A stretch of 64,000 nt of DNA from Bombyx mori (taxonomy: Eukaryota > Arthropoda > Insecta > Lepidoptera > Bombycidae): positions 3,360,501-3,424,500 of the forward strand of contig NC_085130.1 in assembly GCF_030269925.1 (NCBI RefSeq). Reading direction: 5' to 3'. The position numbers were made by a program, and so were the translations under genes. Below the pieces are notes generated by a model that saw only the letters and a list, made by a program, of their open reading frames with translations, was not told the origin of the DNA and did no database searches. Below, in pieces: positions 33,534 to 44,009 of the stretch. Within the stretch, counting starts at the first letter, position 1. Each line of letters starts with the position of its first letter.

Positions 33534-33773
33534 TTTTTTTTATTGCTTAGACGGGTGGACGATCTCACATACCACCTGGTTTACGTGGTTACTGGGGCCC
33601 ATAGACATCTACAATGTAAATGGGCCACCCACCTTGAGATATAAGTTCTAAGGTCTCAGTATAGTTACAACGGCTGCCCCACCCTTCAAACCGAAACGCA
33701 TTACTGCTTCAAGGCAGAAATAGGCAGGGTGATAGTACCCATGCGGACTCACATGAGGTCCTGCCACCAGTAA
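33534..33773 (-). mobile_element. Bm1 SINE, 5'-truncated
   Basis: Minus-strand body, ending at the CCTGCCACCAGTAAA boundary. Confidence 0.9.
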
Positions 33774-33892
33774 ATATATAACTATAGATTAATATACCTA
33801 TAATATATTAATATACCTATAGATTCACAAACGATATTTAATTTTCTTCTTTTTTCTCTACCTCTTTGTTGGTATTACATTGGTCTAAGGGG

Positions 33893-34020
33893 CTATTCCA
33901 ACTTCACGCGGACCGGTTGATGAGCTCACGGGCTAAAGCTGAGAGAATTTCTAACACTAGCCTTAACCTGAGCTGATGTGTTTCACTGAATCTACCACCG
34001 CATCAGAAACTCAGTGAATG
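33893..34020 (-). mobile_element. Element X, eroded
   Basis: AAGGGGCTATTCCAACTTC, GATGAGCTCACGGGC, GAATCTACCACCGCATC and AAACTCAGTGA appear in element X order on the minus strand, with deletions. Confidence 0.5.
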
Positions 34021-34040
34021 AAATTTTCTTAGATTTCATC

Positions 34041-34414
34041 TCTAATATATTAAATTCTCGTGTCACAATGTTCGTTCCCATACTCCTCCGAAACCGCTTG
34101 ACCGATTCTCATGAAATTTTTTATGCATATTCAGTAAGCCTGAGAATCGGCTACTATCTATTTTTCATACCCCTAAGTGATTAGGGTTGTCCACCCTTAA
34201 CATTTTATTTTTATTTGGACATTTTTTTGGTTATAATGAGGTATTGTGTGGTTGAATGAGGTTTTGTTATTTTTATTATATATTCCCTCATCGTTCACAG
34301 CACTACATACCTCTTTCACTCATTTACCACATCCTTACACACTTTTTTTTTTCTACACTAGAAATTCCCTAGAAATCTCATATATGGCAAAACAATGTTT
34401 GCCGGGTCAGCTAG
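34041..34414 (+). mobile_element. Helitron-like element, GCCGGGTCAGCTAG end
   Basis: It begins TCTAATATATTAAATTCTCG and ends TTTGCCGGGTCAGCTAG followed by T. The 3' end is shared with the 5440 and 26668 family but the 5' part is different (CCGAAACCGCTTGACCGATT). Confidence 0.6.
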
Positions 34415-36148
34415 TCATATATAATAATACACATAATCTTTTTTTTATTAGGTCAATTAATATTAGCCCCTAAAAGGTAACTTTTTAAACTCAAAGAAAA
34501 ATATAGTTAAACAATTAGTATAGCAATTACATTATCTATTGTTTGAGAACCGAGGCGTAAGTAATTGATAGATGCAACAGGTGGTCATGATACTTACCCA
34601 GCGTGCGCTCCAGGGGTGTTCAAACTGTAATTTGGTTTTGTTTTACGCATACCAATTACCGAGCGAATTCTAACCGTGATGCTGATATTTATTGAGCTTC
34701 CTACGTATCGACGTGTTGCAAACACCACGATCACGGGTAGGCTGAAAATTGCGGGTACATTGTTTTTTTTTTTTTAAGAGATTTTATGCCCTGGTAACTG
34801 AGACCTTTAAGTCATGTCTTATTTTAATGTATATTCTTAATTTTATGAAAAATGATATTATGGAGTGAAATGAAATGAAAATGATTAATTTGAGACATTA
34901 GTCAACGGGGATGAAATTAAATGAGATGATATGAGATGAAATCTAATCTCAGTAAAATGGTGGTCATTTACTAAGATTTTTTCAGTGGACTTTTTGGAGG
35001 ATCCCGAGAAGTTACGTCCAGCGGCTTTATTTCATTTTCCCACATTTGTGCGCTTTCACAGATATTAAACGGTTAATAAACCACCATTATTACACATTTA
35101 AACCCGAAGAAACACTAAATAGACAAAATAAAACAAATCACACAACTTCACTCCTCGCGTTCCCGCCAAAAAGTCCTCGGTACATTGTTCGGAGCAGAAA
35201 AATTCGTCTACCCACTATCTGGTCCATTTTTGGTGTTAGCACTGAAACTAGACGATTCGCCCCGATGATAAACATTTACGCTATCGGCAATTTTATTCGA
35301 ATACTCATTGTTAAATTTAAAGGTATAAATCGTGGTATGAACGAGTTAATCGATATTGTTTGTATCGATTGAGTTGGAGGCTGTGCTCTTACGATTTTCA
35401 CTGTCTCCTTGAAAACCAAAAAGATTATCAATTTGTAGTTATTTACCTAATTTCAATTTTGTTTGCTTTGTCGATTGCATTGGCTTTTATTTAACTTAGC
35501 ATCTTTTTAATTATCACTTAACGCGACGTCGGTAGGTACGAGAAGTTTTAACGTCAAAATCTTAAAGCAGTCCTTGTTAAAACCCGTCCAATTCGAAGCG
35601 AACTAAACGAATTTATTAAAATTTATTGACGCCTTCCAAGACGAACGCCCAAGAATTTATTACTACTCCAGTTTTAATCATATTATTCAAATTCTTCTGG
35701 TAGTACGCCTTTGTGATGTCACCGATTGGGTTACGCGTCACGGAAATGGTTTTCGGTTGTATTCGACGCTTCTGTATTCAAAATAGTTCTGATTAGTTTG
35801 AAACCGGTTAAAAAAATTTGGAGTTTATTGACCTCGTTGCGTTGTCACGGGCTTGAAGGGTCGAGTTTGTTTTGGGATCGTGTTGGTTTTGCTATGTTTT
35901 GTTTTAATATTGCATTCGACACGCAGAAGGGGCCACGGCGAATCTAGTGCACAATAGTTACCATGGTCAGAATAAAGTGCCTCACTTTGCAACCTCTTTG
36001 AGAGGACATACGACCTACAATGACTAGGCAATGACTAGGATAGTATGGTACTACCCGCACCCAAAATCTTAGGATAGACATTGATAAGTCAAGGAACAAG
36101 TAATCGTCTTATCATACAAAGTCTTGGTAAGTTAGGTTGTGAAGAGAC

Positions 36149-36199
36149 TTCTCGGAAACTTCTCGAACGCATACAGAACGTTCGAGAAAACTATAAAAG
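36149..36199 (+). promoter_or_regulatory. Heat-shock-element cluster with TATA box
   Basis: GAA at 36155, TTC at 36160 and GAA at 36165 form three perfectly 5-bp-spaced alternating pentamers. A further TTC at 36149 is one base out of register. A second perfect triplet follows: GAA 36176, TTC 36181, GAA 36186. Six bases further lies TATAAAAG (36192-36199). Two three-unit HSEs just upstream of a TATA box is the architecture of hsp promoters bound by HSF trimers. No ORF follows, so the product, if any, is unknown. Confidence 0.5.
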
Positions 36200-36329
36200 A
36201 CGAATTGAAAGCGATTATTTGAAGAGGCCCTTCAAACTACACGAATTAATAGTTCGTAAACCTTAATAACGTCAAACATACATACGTTAGTTTGATGTAA
36301 TCCATTTATTGACGGTCTGAAGATTTCAA

Positions 36330-36425
36330 TTACCGCCAAGCGAATGTTTAATGAGATACGGAAACTAACATGCGGGTCTGCTTATGGTGGTTTATGATTG
36401 GGCGTGTTGCGAGTTCGAGCGGGTC
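36330..36425 (+). repeat. Short dispersed repeat, partner at 38007-38100
   Basis: ACCGCCAAGCGAATGTTTAAT and ATGCGGGTCTG are shared in order with 38007-38100. Family unknown. Confidence 0.5.
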
Positions 36426-36540
36426 GTAAAAACGCTGATGTCGTCATTAAGTCGCTTGCTGGTAAAAAGAGACATCTGTCATAGGAACATCTAGATTTGG
36501 TGATTAGTAGCACTGGGCGTTCCGTGGTTTATGAGTTTAC

Positions 36541-36760
36541 TTTTTTTTGCCCTTGTAGGCAGACGAGCATATGGTCCACCTGATGGTGAGTGGTTACCGT
36601 CGCCCGAGGACTTCAGTAATGCCAGGGGCAGAGCTAAGCCGCTGCCTACCGCTTAATACTCTCCACAAACCCGTTTGAAGAAGGACATGTGATAGCGCTC
36701 GGGAAAGACCGTGGAGGGGAGCTCATTCCATAGCCGGATGGTACGTGGTGATAATGGGCT
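36541..36760 (-). mobile_element. LINE 3' end, with RT C-terminus
   Basis: The minus strand encodes SPRTIRLWNELPSTVFPERY then HMSFFKRV, the end of a non-LTR RT protein, followed by the 3' UTR and tail. It is the longest copy of this LINE in the window and shows the family is a genuine RT-encoding element. Confidence 0.85.
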
Positions 36761-36767
36761 TACTTTT

Positions 36768-36880
36768 AATCGACTTGAAAAAAGGTGGTGGTTTTCAATT
36801 CGCCTGTTTTTGGTTGTTTGATTAATTTTGTCTATTTTTATTTGAAAGTTGGTGCTCTTCATGCGGTCCAATTTAATAGT
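36768..36880 (+). repeat. ACCGACTT element, partial
   Basis: ATCGACTTGAAAAAAGGTGG and TTTTCAATTCGCCTG match the left part of 1374-1714. The right end is missing. Confidence 0.5.
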
Positions 36881-37127
36881 CAATCATGAACATTTGTTGG
36901 GTACACCATCAATAAGCTTCTTTCTTAAGTACGAATCACCGGAGTTGACTTCGCTTGAAAATCTGCTCCGTCCACGCCTAATACTTGAGCTGGTTATTAT
37001 TATTATTAGTAATATCTAGAATCAGTATCCTGTACTTTTATTAGAGGTAATTCATTACGTAAGCAGTAAAAGCGTGACTTAAGCGAGCCATCTACTCTAA
37101 ATTTCTATGTTTGTTATTGAACATTTA

Positions 37128-37240
37128 GTAGGCAGCGGCTTGGCTCTGCCCCTGGCATAGCTGAAGTCCATGGGCGACGGTAACCACTCACCATCAGGTA
37201 GCCGTGCGCTCGTCTGCCTACAAGGGCAATTAATAAAAAA
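37128..37240 (+). mobile_element. LINE 3' tail, truncated at GTAGGCAG
   Basis: It begins GTAGGCAGCGGCTTGG and ends GGGCAATTAATAAAAAAA. Confidence 0.85.
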
Positions 37241-37446
37241 AACTAGAATCAATGACATATTATCTCTTGAGACATTTACTGTATCTTGTTATTTTCAAGG
37301 CGGCAGCTAGATTGTTTGGGTGCTTTTCCAATATATCGTGGTGTATTTGTTTAAATTTGGCAATGCTTACAATTTATTGATGTGAATATAAATTTACGAA
37401 CTGACAAAACAATAAATTTCCTTTCAACAAACAAATCTATATCTAT

Positions 37447-37920
37447 ACTTCTATACTAATCTTATAAAGAGATAAGATTTGTTTGTTTGTTTGTATTGAA
37501 TAAGCTCCGAAACTACTGAACCGATTTGAAAAATTCTTTCATTGTTTAGAAGCTACACTATTCCACAGTGACATAGGCTATCTAATCTATAGTGACATAG
37601 AGTGACATAGGCTATATAATCTTTTTTGAAAAAAATTAGGGATTCTTACTAAAACTCCAATAATGTAACCCAAGACGTAAAAAAAATTACCTAATATATT
37701 CTTTGCATCGCGTGCTCTGCGAAAACTATTGATGATAGAATAAAATAATGTACTACGACTTTGTAGAACACATTATTACATATATACAAAAAGTGTCGCA
37801 AAAGCATATGTCTAACTATTATAGTTATGCCGCAATAAGTGTTCTTTTATTTTAAAAAAATAAAACAACGTCAAAATAGCGTTGAAATTTTTGTTAAAGA
37901 CCCGAGCGGAGCCGGAGCGG
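37447..37920 (+). mobile_element. Helitron-like element, CGGAGCCGGAGCGG end (copy 1)
   Basis: About 470 bp shared with 39434-39875, from TCTATACTTCTATACTAATC to GACCCGAGCGGAGCCGGAGC. The expected terminal GCTAG is degraded to GCTTG. An internal local duplication of ATAGTGACATAG lies near 37591-37613. Confidence 0.6.
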
Positions 37921-38155
37921 GCCGCTTGTCTAAAATAAACGTCTCGCTTCTCTCTGAAAAGCCAACGTTTAGTCGGCGAGCATGCATTATATCTAGACAA
38001 GACGTAAACCGCCAACTCTCGAATGTTTAATCAAAGACGGGAACTAGAATGCGGGTCTGTGTAGCGGTTTTAATATTAATGGCGTGGCGCCAGTTATGGC
38101 GGGTTAAGAAATTCATGCCCCGGCCATGAGGGACGTTGCGACGCGATTTAATCTC

Positions 38156-38735
38156 ACAAACGTGTATTTGAACGGATTCACCATTTCGATAAATTCATTT
38201 TGCGCGTCTAAGAGATAGTCATAAAGTATATTGACGTGACAACGTCTTATAATTCGATGGAGCCGGCTGCACGCACGAAAAAGCATGACTCATGAGGTGT
38301 TCCATTTGAGGCTTGAATTGCAAGCGAGAGCGCGCAACGAGCGACAAAGAGGTACAATCGGCCTCTGCGTTCGGCAGCGTTCGACATCTGTCTCTCTCCT
38401 ACTTGAGTGAGCGATGCATCCGCGTGGACAGCTGCTATACAATAATACATTTACATGTTTTCGTCTAGTATGAAGTTCAGTGAAAAGTGAATGTGGTGTC
38501 AATTGTCCATACAAAATATCTATCAAACAAATAAAATTAAAATTTTCTTTTGAAAAATGAAACCATTCCATCAGTATTTTCTTATGACGTTGTCACGTTC
38601 AACTATCGTCAGTAAACCGACTTTACAGACAACCGATATATTTTTTTACTTACTTAAACGTGTATTTGAAAGGATTCACCAATTCCATAAATTCATTTTG
38701 CGCGTGTAAGAGATAGTAATAAAGTATATATATTT
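38156..38735. repeat. About 78-bp direct repeats flanking a TIR element
   Basis: AACGTGTATTTGAACGGATT ... AAGAGATAGTCATAAAGTAT at 38160-38230 recurs at 38660-38730 at about 90 percent. Between them lies a unit with inverted ends (38231-38602). Confidence 0.65.
38231..38602. mobile_element. Non-autonomous DNA transposon, about 372 bp
   Basis: It begins TTGACGTGACAACGTCTTAT and ends with the inverse of TTGAACGTGACAACGTCAT, a TIR of about 20 bp with one indel. The target duplication is not obvious. Interior ORFs have no transposase motif. Confidence 0.55.
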
Positions 38736-38829
38736 TTTACTTACTTAATTATGTTTTAACCTATAAGGTATTTTTAACACTCATCGCGTTGGTCTTAACA
38801 ATTCCGCCGGCAAAATACCAATGCTGACA

Positions 38830-39110
38830 GATTTTTTTTATGTGTGATTGGAGATTGGGTGACTCTCCAAAGAAGCAACAATATTTGAGTCTGACACGGG
38901 TAGGTACCACCACCCTGCCTATTTCTGCCGTGAAGCAGTAACATGCTTCGATTTGAAGAACTGGGCAGCCGTTGTACTGTTAAAAGTTAGACCTTAGAAC
39001 TCATGTCAGTCAAGGCTGGGTGCGGCATTTATGATGTAGATGTCTACAGGCTCTGGTAACCACTTAGCACCAGATGGGCCGTGAGCGCATCCATCCATCT
39101 AAGGAAAAAA
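38830..39110 (+). mobile_element. Composite SINE: module II plus Bm1-like body
   Basis: The 5' module AGATTTTTTTTATGTGTGATTGG, GGTGACTCTCCAAAGAAGC is not Bm1. It joins a Bm1-like body (CGGGTAGGTACCACCACCC onward) with the variant TTGTACTGTTAAAAG. The same arrangement occurs at 41561-41861. Confidence 0.7.
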
Positions 39111-39433
39111 CCAAAATAAAACATCAGCGTACTGAGACCGCATGCAGTTATTTACCGGTGGTAGAGTTTAGTAAGTTGGATAAGTACCACAATCCCGTTT
39201 GTTACTGACGAAGTATTCATGCGTCCCAATTTTGTGATATATCCGGTGACGATTTCATACTATGTGGGACTATGACTTCGCACCGATATCTAAGTAACAA
39301 ATATTATAAATTAGAATAACTAAAGAGTCTCACTGTGTATACTATGGAGCTAGGTTTTTTTTCTAGAATCATGCTTCGCCTAAAGGTATGAGATGAGAAA
39401 CGTATACATACATAAATCTAGAATCGAAAGCTG

Positions 39434-39875
39434 ATTGTCTATACTTTTATACTAATATTGTAAAGTGGAAAGATTTCTTTGTTTGTTTGTATTGAATAGG
39501 CTCCGAAACTACTGAACCGATTTGAAAAATTCTTTCACTGTTTGGAAGCTACACCATTCCCGAGATACATAGGCAATAATCTTTTTTGAAAAAAATTAGG
39601 AATCTTTACTAAAAGTCCAATAATGTAACCCAAGGTGTAAAAAAAATACCTAAAATATTCTTTACATCGCGTGTCCTGCGAAAACTATTGATGATTGAAT
39701 AAAATAATGTACTACGACTTTGTAGAAAACATTATTATTTACAAAAAGTGTCGCGACAGCATATGTCTTACTATTATAGTCATGCCACAATCTATGTTCT
39801 CTTATTTAAAAAAATAAAACAAGGTCAAATATTGTTGAAATTTTTGTTAAAGACCCGAGCGGAGCCGGAGCGGTT
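39434..39875 (+). mobile_element. Helitron-like element (copy 2)
   Basis: It matches 37447-37920, including AACCGATTTGAAAAATTCTT, CATCGCGTGTCCTGCGAAAA and GACCCGAGCGGAGCCGGAGC. Its 3' end is also degraded. Confidence 0.6.
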
Positions 39876-40261
39876 GGCCAGTCTACGATAAAGCCATTGA
39901 TTTTGGTCCAGTATTGAGTCCGCTACCCGAGTCGATCGCGATAGGCTCCCCAAAACGAAGAACATAAAGTTTTATAGTTGTATACACTGAATGTTATGTT
40001 ATGCAAAATCGCTAAAACTGGCACCACGCCCGGGGGATTAAATAAAATTTTATCGCTCGTACTCGAGCCGCACGTTTCGAAAGTTGATACGGTGGCGGAA
40101 CTAAGTTCCGTTCTATCGAGCTTTCGGAGTTTTCGTAAGTGAAATAATATTAATTAATACGCGAAATCTGACTTAAGCAGTCGCTTATCTTAGAATGTAT
40201 TTTTGATGTGGCCGAAACTATTACTTATTCTGATTTTACACCCCAACCTCAAAAATCCCGG

Positions 40262-40522
40262 TCATCGTTCTCGTCGAGCCCTTCGTCCCAAACGACGGGC
40301 TCGACGAGTAAATTAACCCACAGACACAGCCCACTGAGTTTCTCGCCGGATCTTCTCAGTGGGTCGCGTTTCCGATCCGGCGATAAATTCTGCGAAGCAC
40401 GTCTCTTGCTAGGGTTCGTGTTAGCAACGTCGTCAGGTTTGAGCCCCGTGAGCTCACCAACTAGTTAAGGTTACGCTGAAATAGTCTCTCAAGGCTATCA
40501 GCTTAGGCATGGAAGAAAAATA
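40262..40522 (+). mobile_element. Element X, best preserved hairpins
   Basis: Stem-loop 1 is a perfect 12-bp stem CTCGTCGAGCCC / GGGCTCGACGAG (40270-40281, 40297-40308) with an inner TCGT/ACGA extension. Stem-loop 2 is CCCACTGAG / CTCAGTGGG (40330-40338, 40355-40363). Stem-loop 3 lies near 40475-40502. The end is GGCATGGAAGAAAAAT. Confidence 0.75.
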
Positions 40523-40764
40523 ATCAAAAAATACGCGAAATAGCAGCAATAGGACGCAAGGATAAAATAATCTAAAAACTAGTTAAAGATGTCATTTAAA
40601 TTCCAAAATTAATCCAATCTCTGTTTTTGTCTTATATTAATGATATACTTTTTTAATCACTATGTGAATCTGAATTGTTTTAATAATATCAGTGTTTTTT
40701 TATCATCACGCATCATGGTGTCGTAAAACATTATGTTGTAGAGTAGTATCATCTAATGCCATGT

Positions 40765-41060
40765 TTTTATTGCTTTGATGGCTGTACGAGTTAAGGCCCA
40801 CCTGGTGTTGACTGGTTACTGGAGCCCATAGACATCTACAACGTTAATGCGCCACCCACCTTGAGATATAAGTTCTAAGGTCTCAGTATAGTTACAACGG
40901 CTGCCCCACCCTTCAAACCGAAACGCATTACTGCTTCACGGCAGAAACAGGAGGGGCGGTGGTACCTACCCGTGCGGACTCACAAGAGGTCCTACCACCA
41001 GTAATCTTCAACGTAAATGCCGCCACCCACCTTGAAACATGAGTTCTTAAGATCACAATG
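40765..41060 (-). mobile_element. Bm1 SINE plus a second Bm1 scrap
   Basis: A clean minus-strand body at 40765-41004 is followed by AACGTAAATGCCGCCACCC (41008-41060). That is the middle of another, diverged Bm1 in the same orientation. Confidence 0.88.
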
Positions 41061-41560
41061 CGTATTCTAGTTTTAGCGTGTATTCTTTAGTTAGACACAT
41101 GCCATTGTTGATCAGCACTGACTTAATTATCACGGTATAGTAAGAACGTCGGTTACTTTAGCCTCAAATGACGTCACGAACAAAAATTTGACAAGAATTT
41201 TTTGTAAAACGCATTTTGTAAACTTTTCTCTATTAAAATACGCGAATAAGGCCTTCGACTACAACTTCGGTTTAAACTTTACATTTATTATTAATTCATT
41301 GTGCTTAGCTTAAGGCAAAGTCTGCCAATGGTCTGCCCAAACTATTGAGGTTGGATTATCTTAATCTTAACACGCCTAGTTTGAAGCTTTATACACATTA
41401 TGAAACATCAATGGGCTTTAAGCGGTAAGTAACGCACATAGCTGAAGCGTTTCCAACTTAGCAAAGAGATATTTGATAGTAATTCACGCAACTTGAAGTT
41501 TATTAAGTGAAGCTTTCTTGCTATGAATGCTTTCACCAGACTCTCATTACTGAAGGTGGG
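41061..41560. other. Unassigned stretch
   Basis: AT-rich, no recognised feature. Confidence 0.35.
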
Positions 41561-41861
41561 AGATTTTTTTTTCTGTGTGATTGGCGATTGAGTGACTTTC
41601 CAAAGAAGCATTAACAATCTTTGAGTATGTAACGGGTAGGTACCACCACCCTGCCTATTTTTTCCGTGAAGCAGTTATGCGTTTCGGTTTGAAGGACGGG
41701 GTAGCCGTTGTACTGTTAAAAGTGAGGCCTTAGAACTTATGTCATTCAAGGTGGGGTGCGGCATTTACGTTGTAGAGGTCTATGGGCTCCGGTAACCACT
41801 TAACACAAGGTGGGCTGTGAGACCGTCCACTCATCTGAGCAATAAATTAAAAAAAAAACTG
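41561..41861 (+). mobile_element. Composite SINE: module II plus Bm1-like body
   Basis: AGATTTTTTTTTCTGTGTG, GTGACTTTCCAAAGAAGC, then a Bm1-like body with TTGTACTGTTAAAAG and a tail CAATAAATTAAAAAAAAAA. Second example of the arrangement at 38830. Confidence 0.7.
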
Positions 41862-42208
41862 AGCGTATTTCTTTAAAATTAATACGATTTAAGCTTCGTA
41901 AGCTTTTCGCGTAATTAATCAGGTCTCGTCCCAGACCTGGCGCTTTGGCAGCACTGTCATTAGACCATAGAAGCTCAAATGATAATGTATTCCAACTAAA
42001 AGTCCAACAGCAAACCTCCTCGCACGAAAGCTACGCAAATTCCGCTGAGTCGAAAGCTCTATCATTACTCTCAGTTATCCAGAACGTGCTTAGAATAAAC
42101 GAATTATCGAATTGCAAGCTCTCAGTAATATTGGCTTCAATTAAACCAACCGAATTACAATGGTTATTCGTAACGCTTGGTCATGATTGAAATTGTAATT
42201 AAATTACT

Positions 42209-42562
42209 GTGTATTTCGGAGCTTTGTACCAAGTTTTCCTTGTGCTACGCATTCCTTGGACAGCTATGAGAACCAATGTCTCCATCCTCGAAGAGCTAAA
42301 GGTCCCCAAACGCCTGCTGACTACGTGCCAGGAAAGGATCCGGAGTTTCTTTGGGCACATAATGCGATCCCCATTACACAGCCTGGAGAAACTCATCATT
42401 CTCGGACAAATGGAGGGGAAGCGCGCTAGAGGAGGAGCGCCAGCTAGATGGGTGGACCAACTCAAGGAAGTGACTGGAGGCCGGATACAGGGAGCGGTAT
42501 ATATGGCGCAGAACCGGACCGAGTGGAGAAGATTGACATACAGTCACGATCCTCAGCATTGA
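42209..42562 (+). pseudogene. RTE-type LINE RT C-terminus, best preserved
   Basis: An open frame of 117 codons encodes LRIPWTAMRTNVSILEELK, RIRSFFGHIMRSP, LEKLIILGQMEGKR, RGGAPARWVDQLKE and ends TYSHDPQH. This order is the C-terminal region of RTE-like endonuclease/reverse transcriptases common in Lepidoptera. The protein lacks endonuclease and polymerase domains, so it is a 5'-truncated copy. The ATG used is internal. Confidence 0.85.
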
Positions 42563-42872
42563 GGGAACGACCAGAAATAAGAACCAAGTTTTGCGGGCGT
42601 AACGTAAGCTTTTAGTGTTCAAGCGAGATAGAGAAGTATTCTGGTGTCGATATCAGCAGATGTGGGTGCTCGATTCTGGGATTCGAAGCGGTTAAAGATG
42701 GCCATGGATACCACAAAATATCCAGGTTCTTTGGTACAGTTGCACTCTTCAAGCTGAAATGATTGCTTCGAAATAGGCAGAATGGTACAACATACCCTCA
42801 CGGCATTTGACTTGAAACCAGCGCTAAACACGGAAATCAAAGGATTGAGAATTAGAAAGCTAGATACGAATC

Positions 42873-43316
42873 TAATTTTTTTTTTTATTGCTTAGATGGG
42901 AAGACAAAATCACGACCCGGCTATTGTTAAGTGGTCCGCGGAGTCCATATCCATCAGTCACCGACCTTGAGATATAATTTCTAATCCTTCGTTTTTTTTT
43001 AAAGTGCAACAATTAGACTCCCCCCCCCACCCTTCGAACCGAAACGCATTACTGCTTCCCGGCATAAATAGGCAGGGTGGTGGTACCTACCTGTGCGAAC
43101 TCACAAGAGGTCCTACCACCAGTATTTACGCAAATTAAAATTTTTATGGGTTTGATTTTTATTACACAATGTTATTCCTTCACCGTGGAAGTCTATCGTG
43201 AACATTTATTAACACCGTATTTTGATCAGAAAAATTGGTACCCGCCTGCGGGATTCGAACACCGGTACAGTAGCTTGATACTAATGCACCGGGCGTCTTA
43301 TCCATTAGGACACGAC
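42873..43316 (-). mobile_element. Bm1 SINE, full length, diverged
   Basis: A minus-strand element with A-tail at 42879-42888, a damaged body around 42930-43030 with poly-T and poly-C runs, the 5' linker and a tRNA-like head ending at 43316. Confidence 0.88.
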
Positions 43317-43318
43317 CA

Positions 43319-44009
43319 CTTCAGTGTCAAGATACAACAATATCTTCGTGGTAGTAATAGACAAGATGGTTGTGGTGCGAGCTTTCAATAAGCTCTACCA
43401 CAAATAAATACGATTTTCGATCATTGTACGCTAGTAAAAGCCATAGAGACATCAATTACAAATCGCACTATATAAAAATATACTCTATTACACAGAGAAG
43501 AAAAATTTAATTCCTTTGAATGCTCAACACAGTCCGTGCTACCTTCTAAATCGGTTACATGATAAGTCGTGCATTAACCAGATCCTTAACAGTAGTAAAA
43601 CATTTCTAGAGCCTTTAAAGTTGATTTAATGCAACTTTTAAGGACGAATTATTAATAATTGTCGACGATACACGCTAAATAAGGCGAGGTCCGTGAATAA
43701 TGGCGGCTCACGTGCAGTCTGTGTGTGGTAAAGTTTTATTTGAGGGGCTTTTTAGTTTATTTACCTGCTTTGTATGTTGAATTTACGCGGCGCGGTGATT
43801 TCGATCGCCTCGTTGGCAGAGGGGTGAAGTGATTCTGTTTTATGTACACCGTGGTCCGAGTTAGAATCCCGAAGAGAGACCGTCTTTGTAAAAGAAAATT
43901 GACATTCGGGGTCTGATATATAAATCGTCACGTAACTATAAGCAAAAGTGACCTTTAAATGCAACAACCTTAAGTCTCAATTCACTATTGGTGAAATTTT
44001 CAAATCTCG
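43319..44009. other. Unassigned stretch
   Basis: A GC-richer patch near 43780-43880 has a vaguely B-box-like GAGTTAGAATCCC. It is too weak to call a tRNA or SINE. Confidence 0.35.

Larger units (their letters stand above)
34415..36540. other. Largest repeat-poor stretch
   Basis: About 2.1 kb with no recognised transposon except simple GAAAT/GATGA-type tracts at 34866-34955. A 108-codon ORF (35046-35372, +) contains no family motif and may be chance or part of an unrecognised repeat. A heat-shock-promoter-like cluster is described separately. Confidence 0.4.

Noticed and set aside
35046..35372. 108-codon ORF as a host gene
   Set aside because: No domain, signal or codon pattern I recognise. 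Kept only as part of an unassigned stretch; it may belong to an unrecognised repeat.
36081..36266. 61-codon ORF as a gene
   Set aside because: It overlaps the HSE/TATA cluster, so a regulatory reading explains the sequence better. No protein features.
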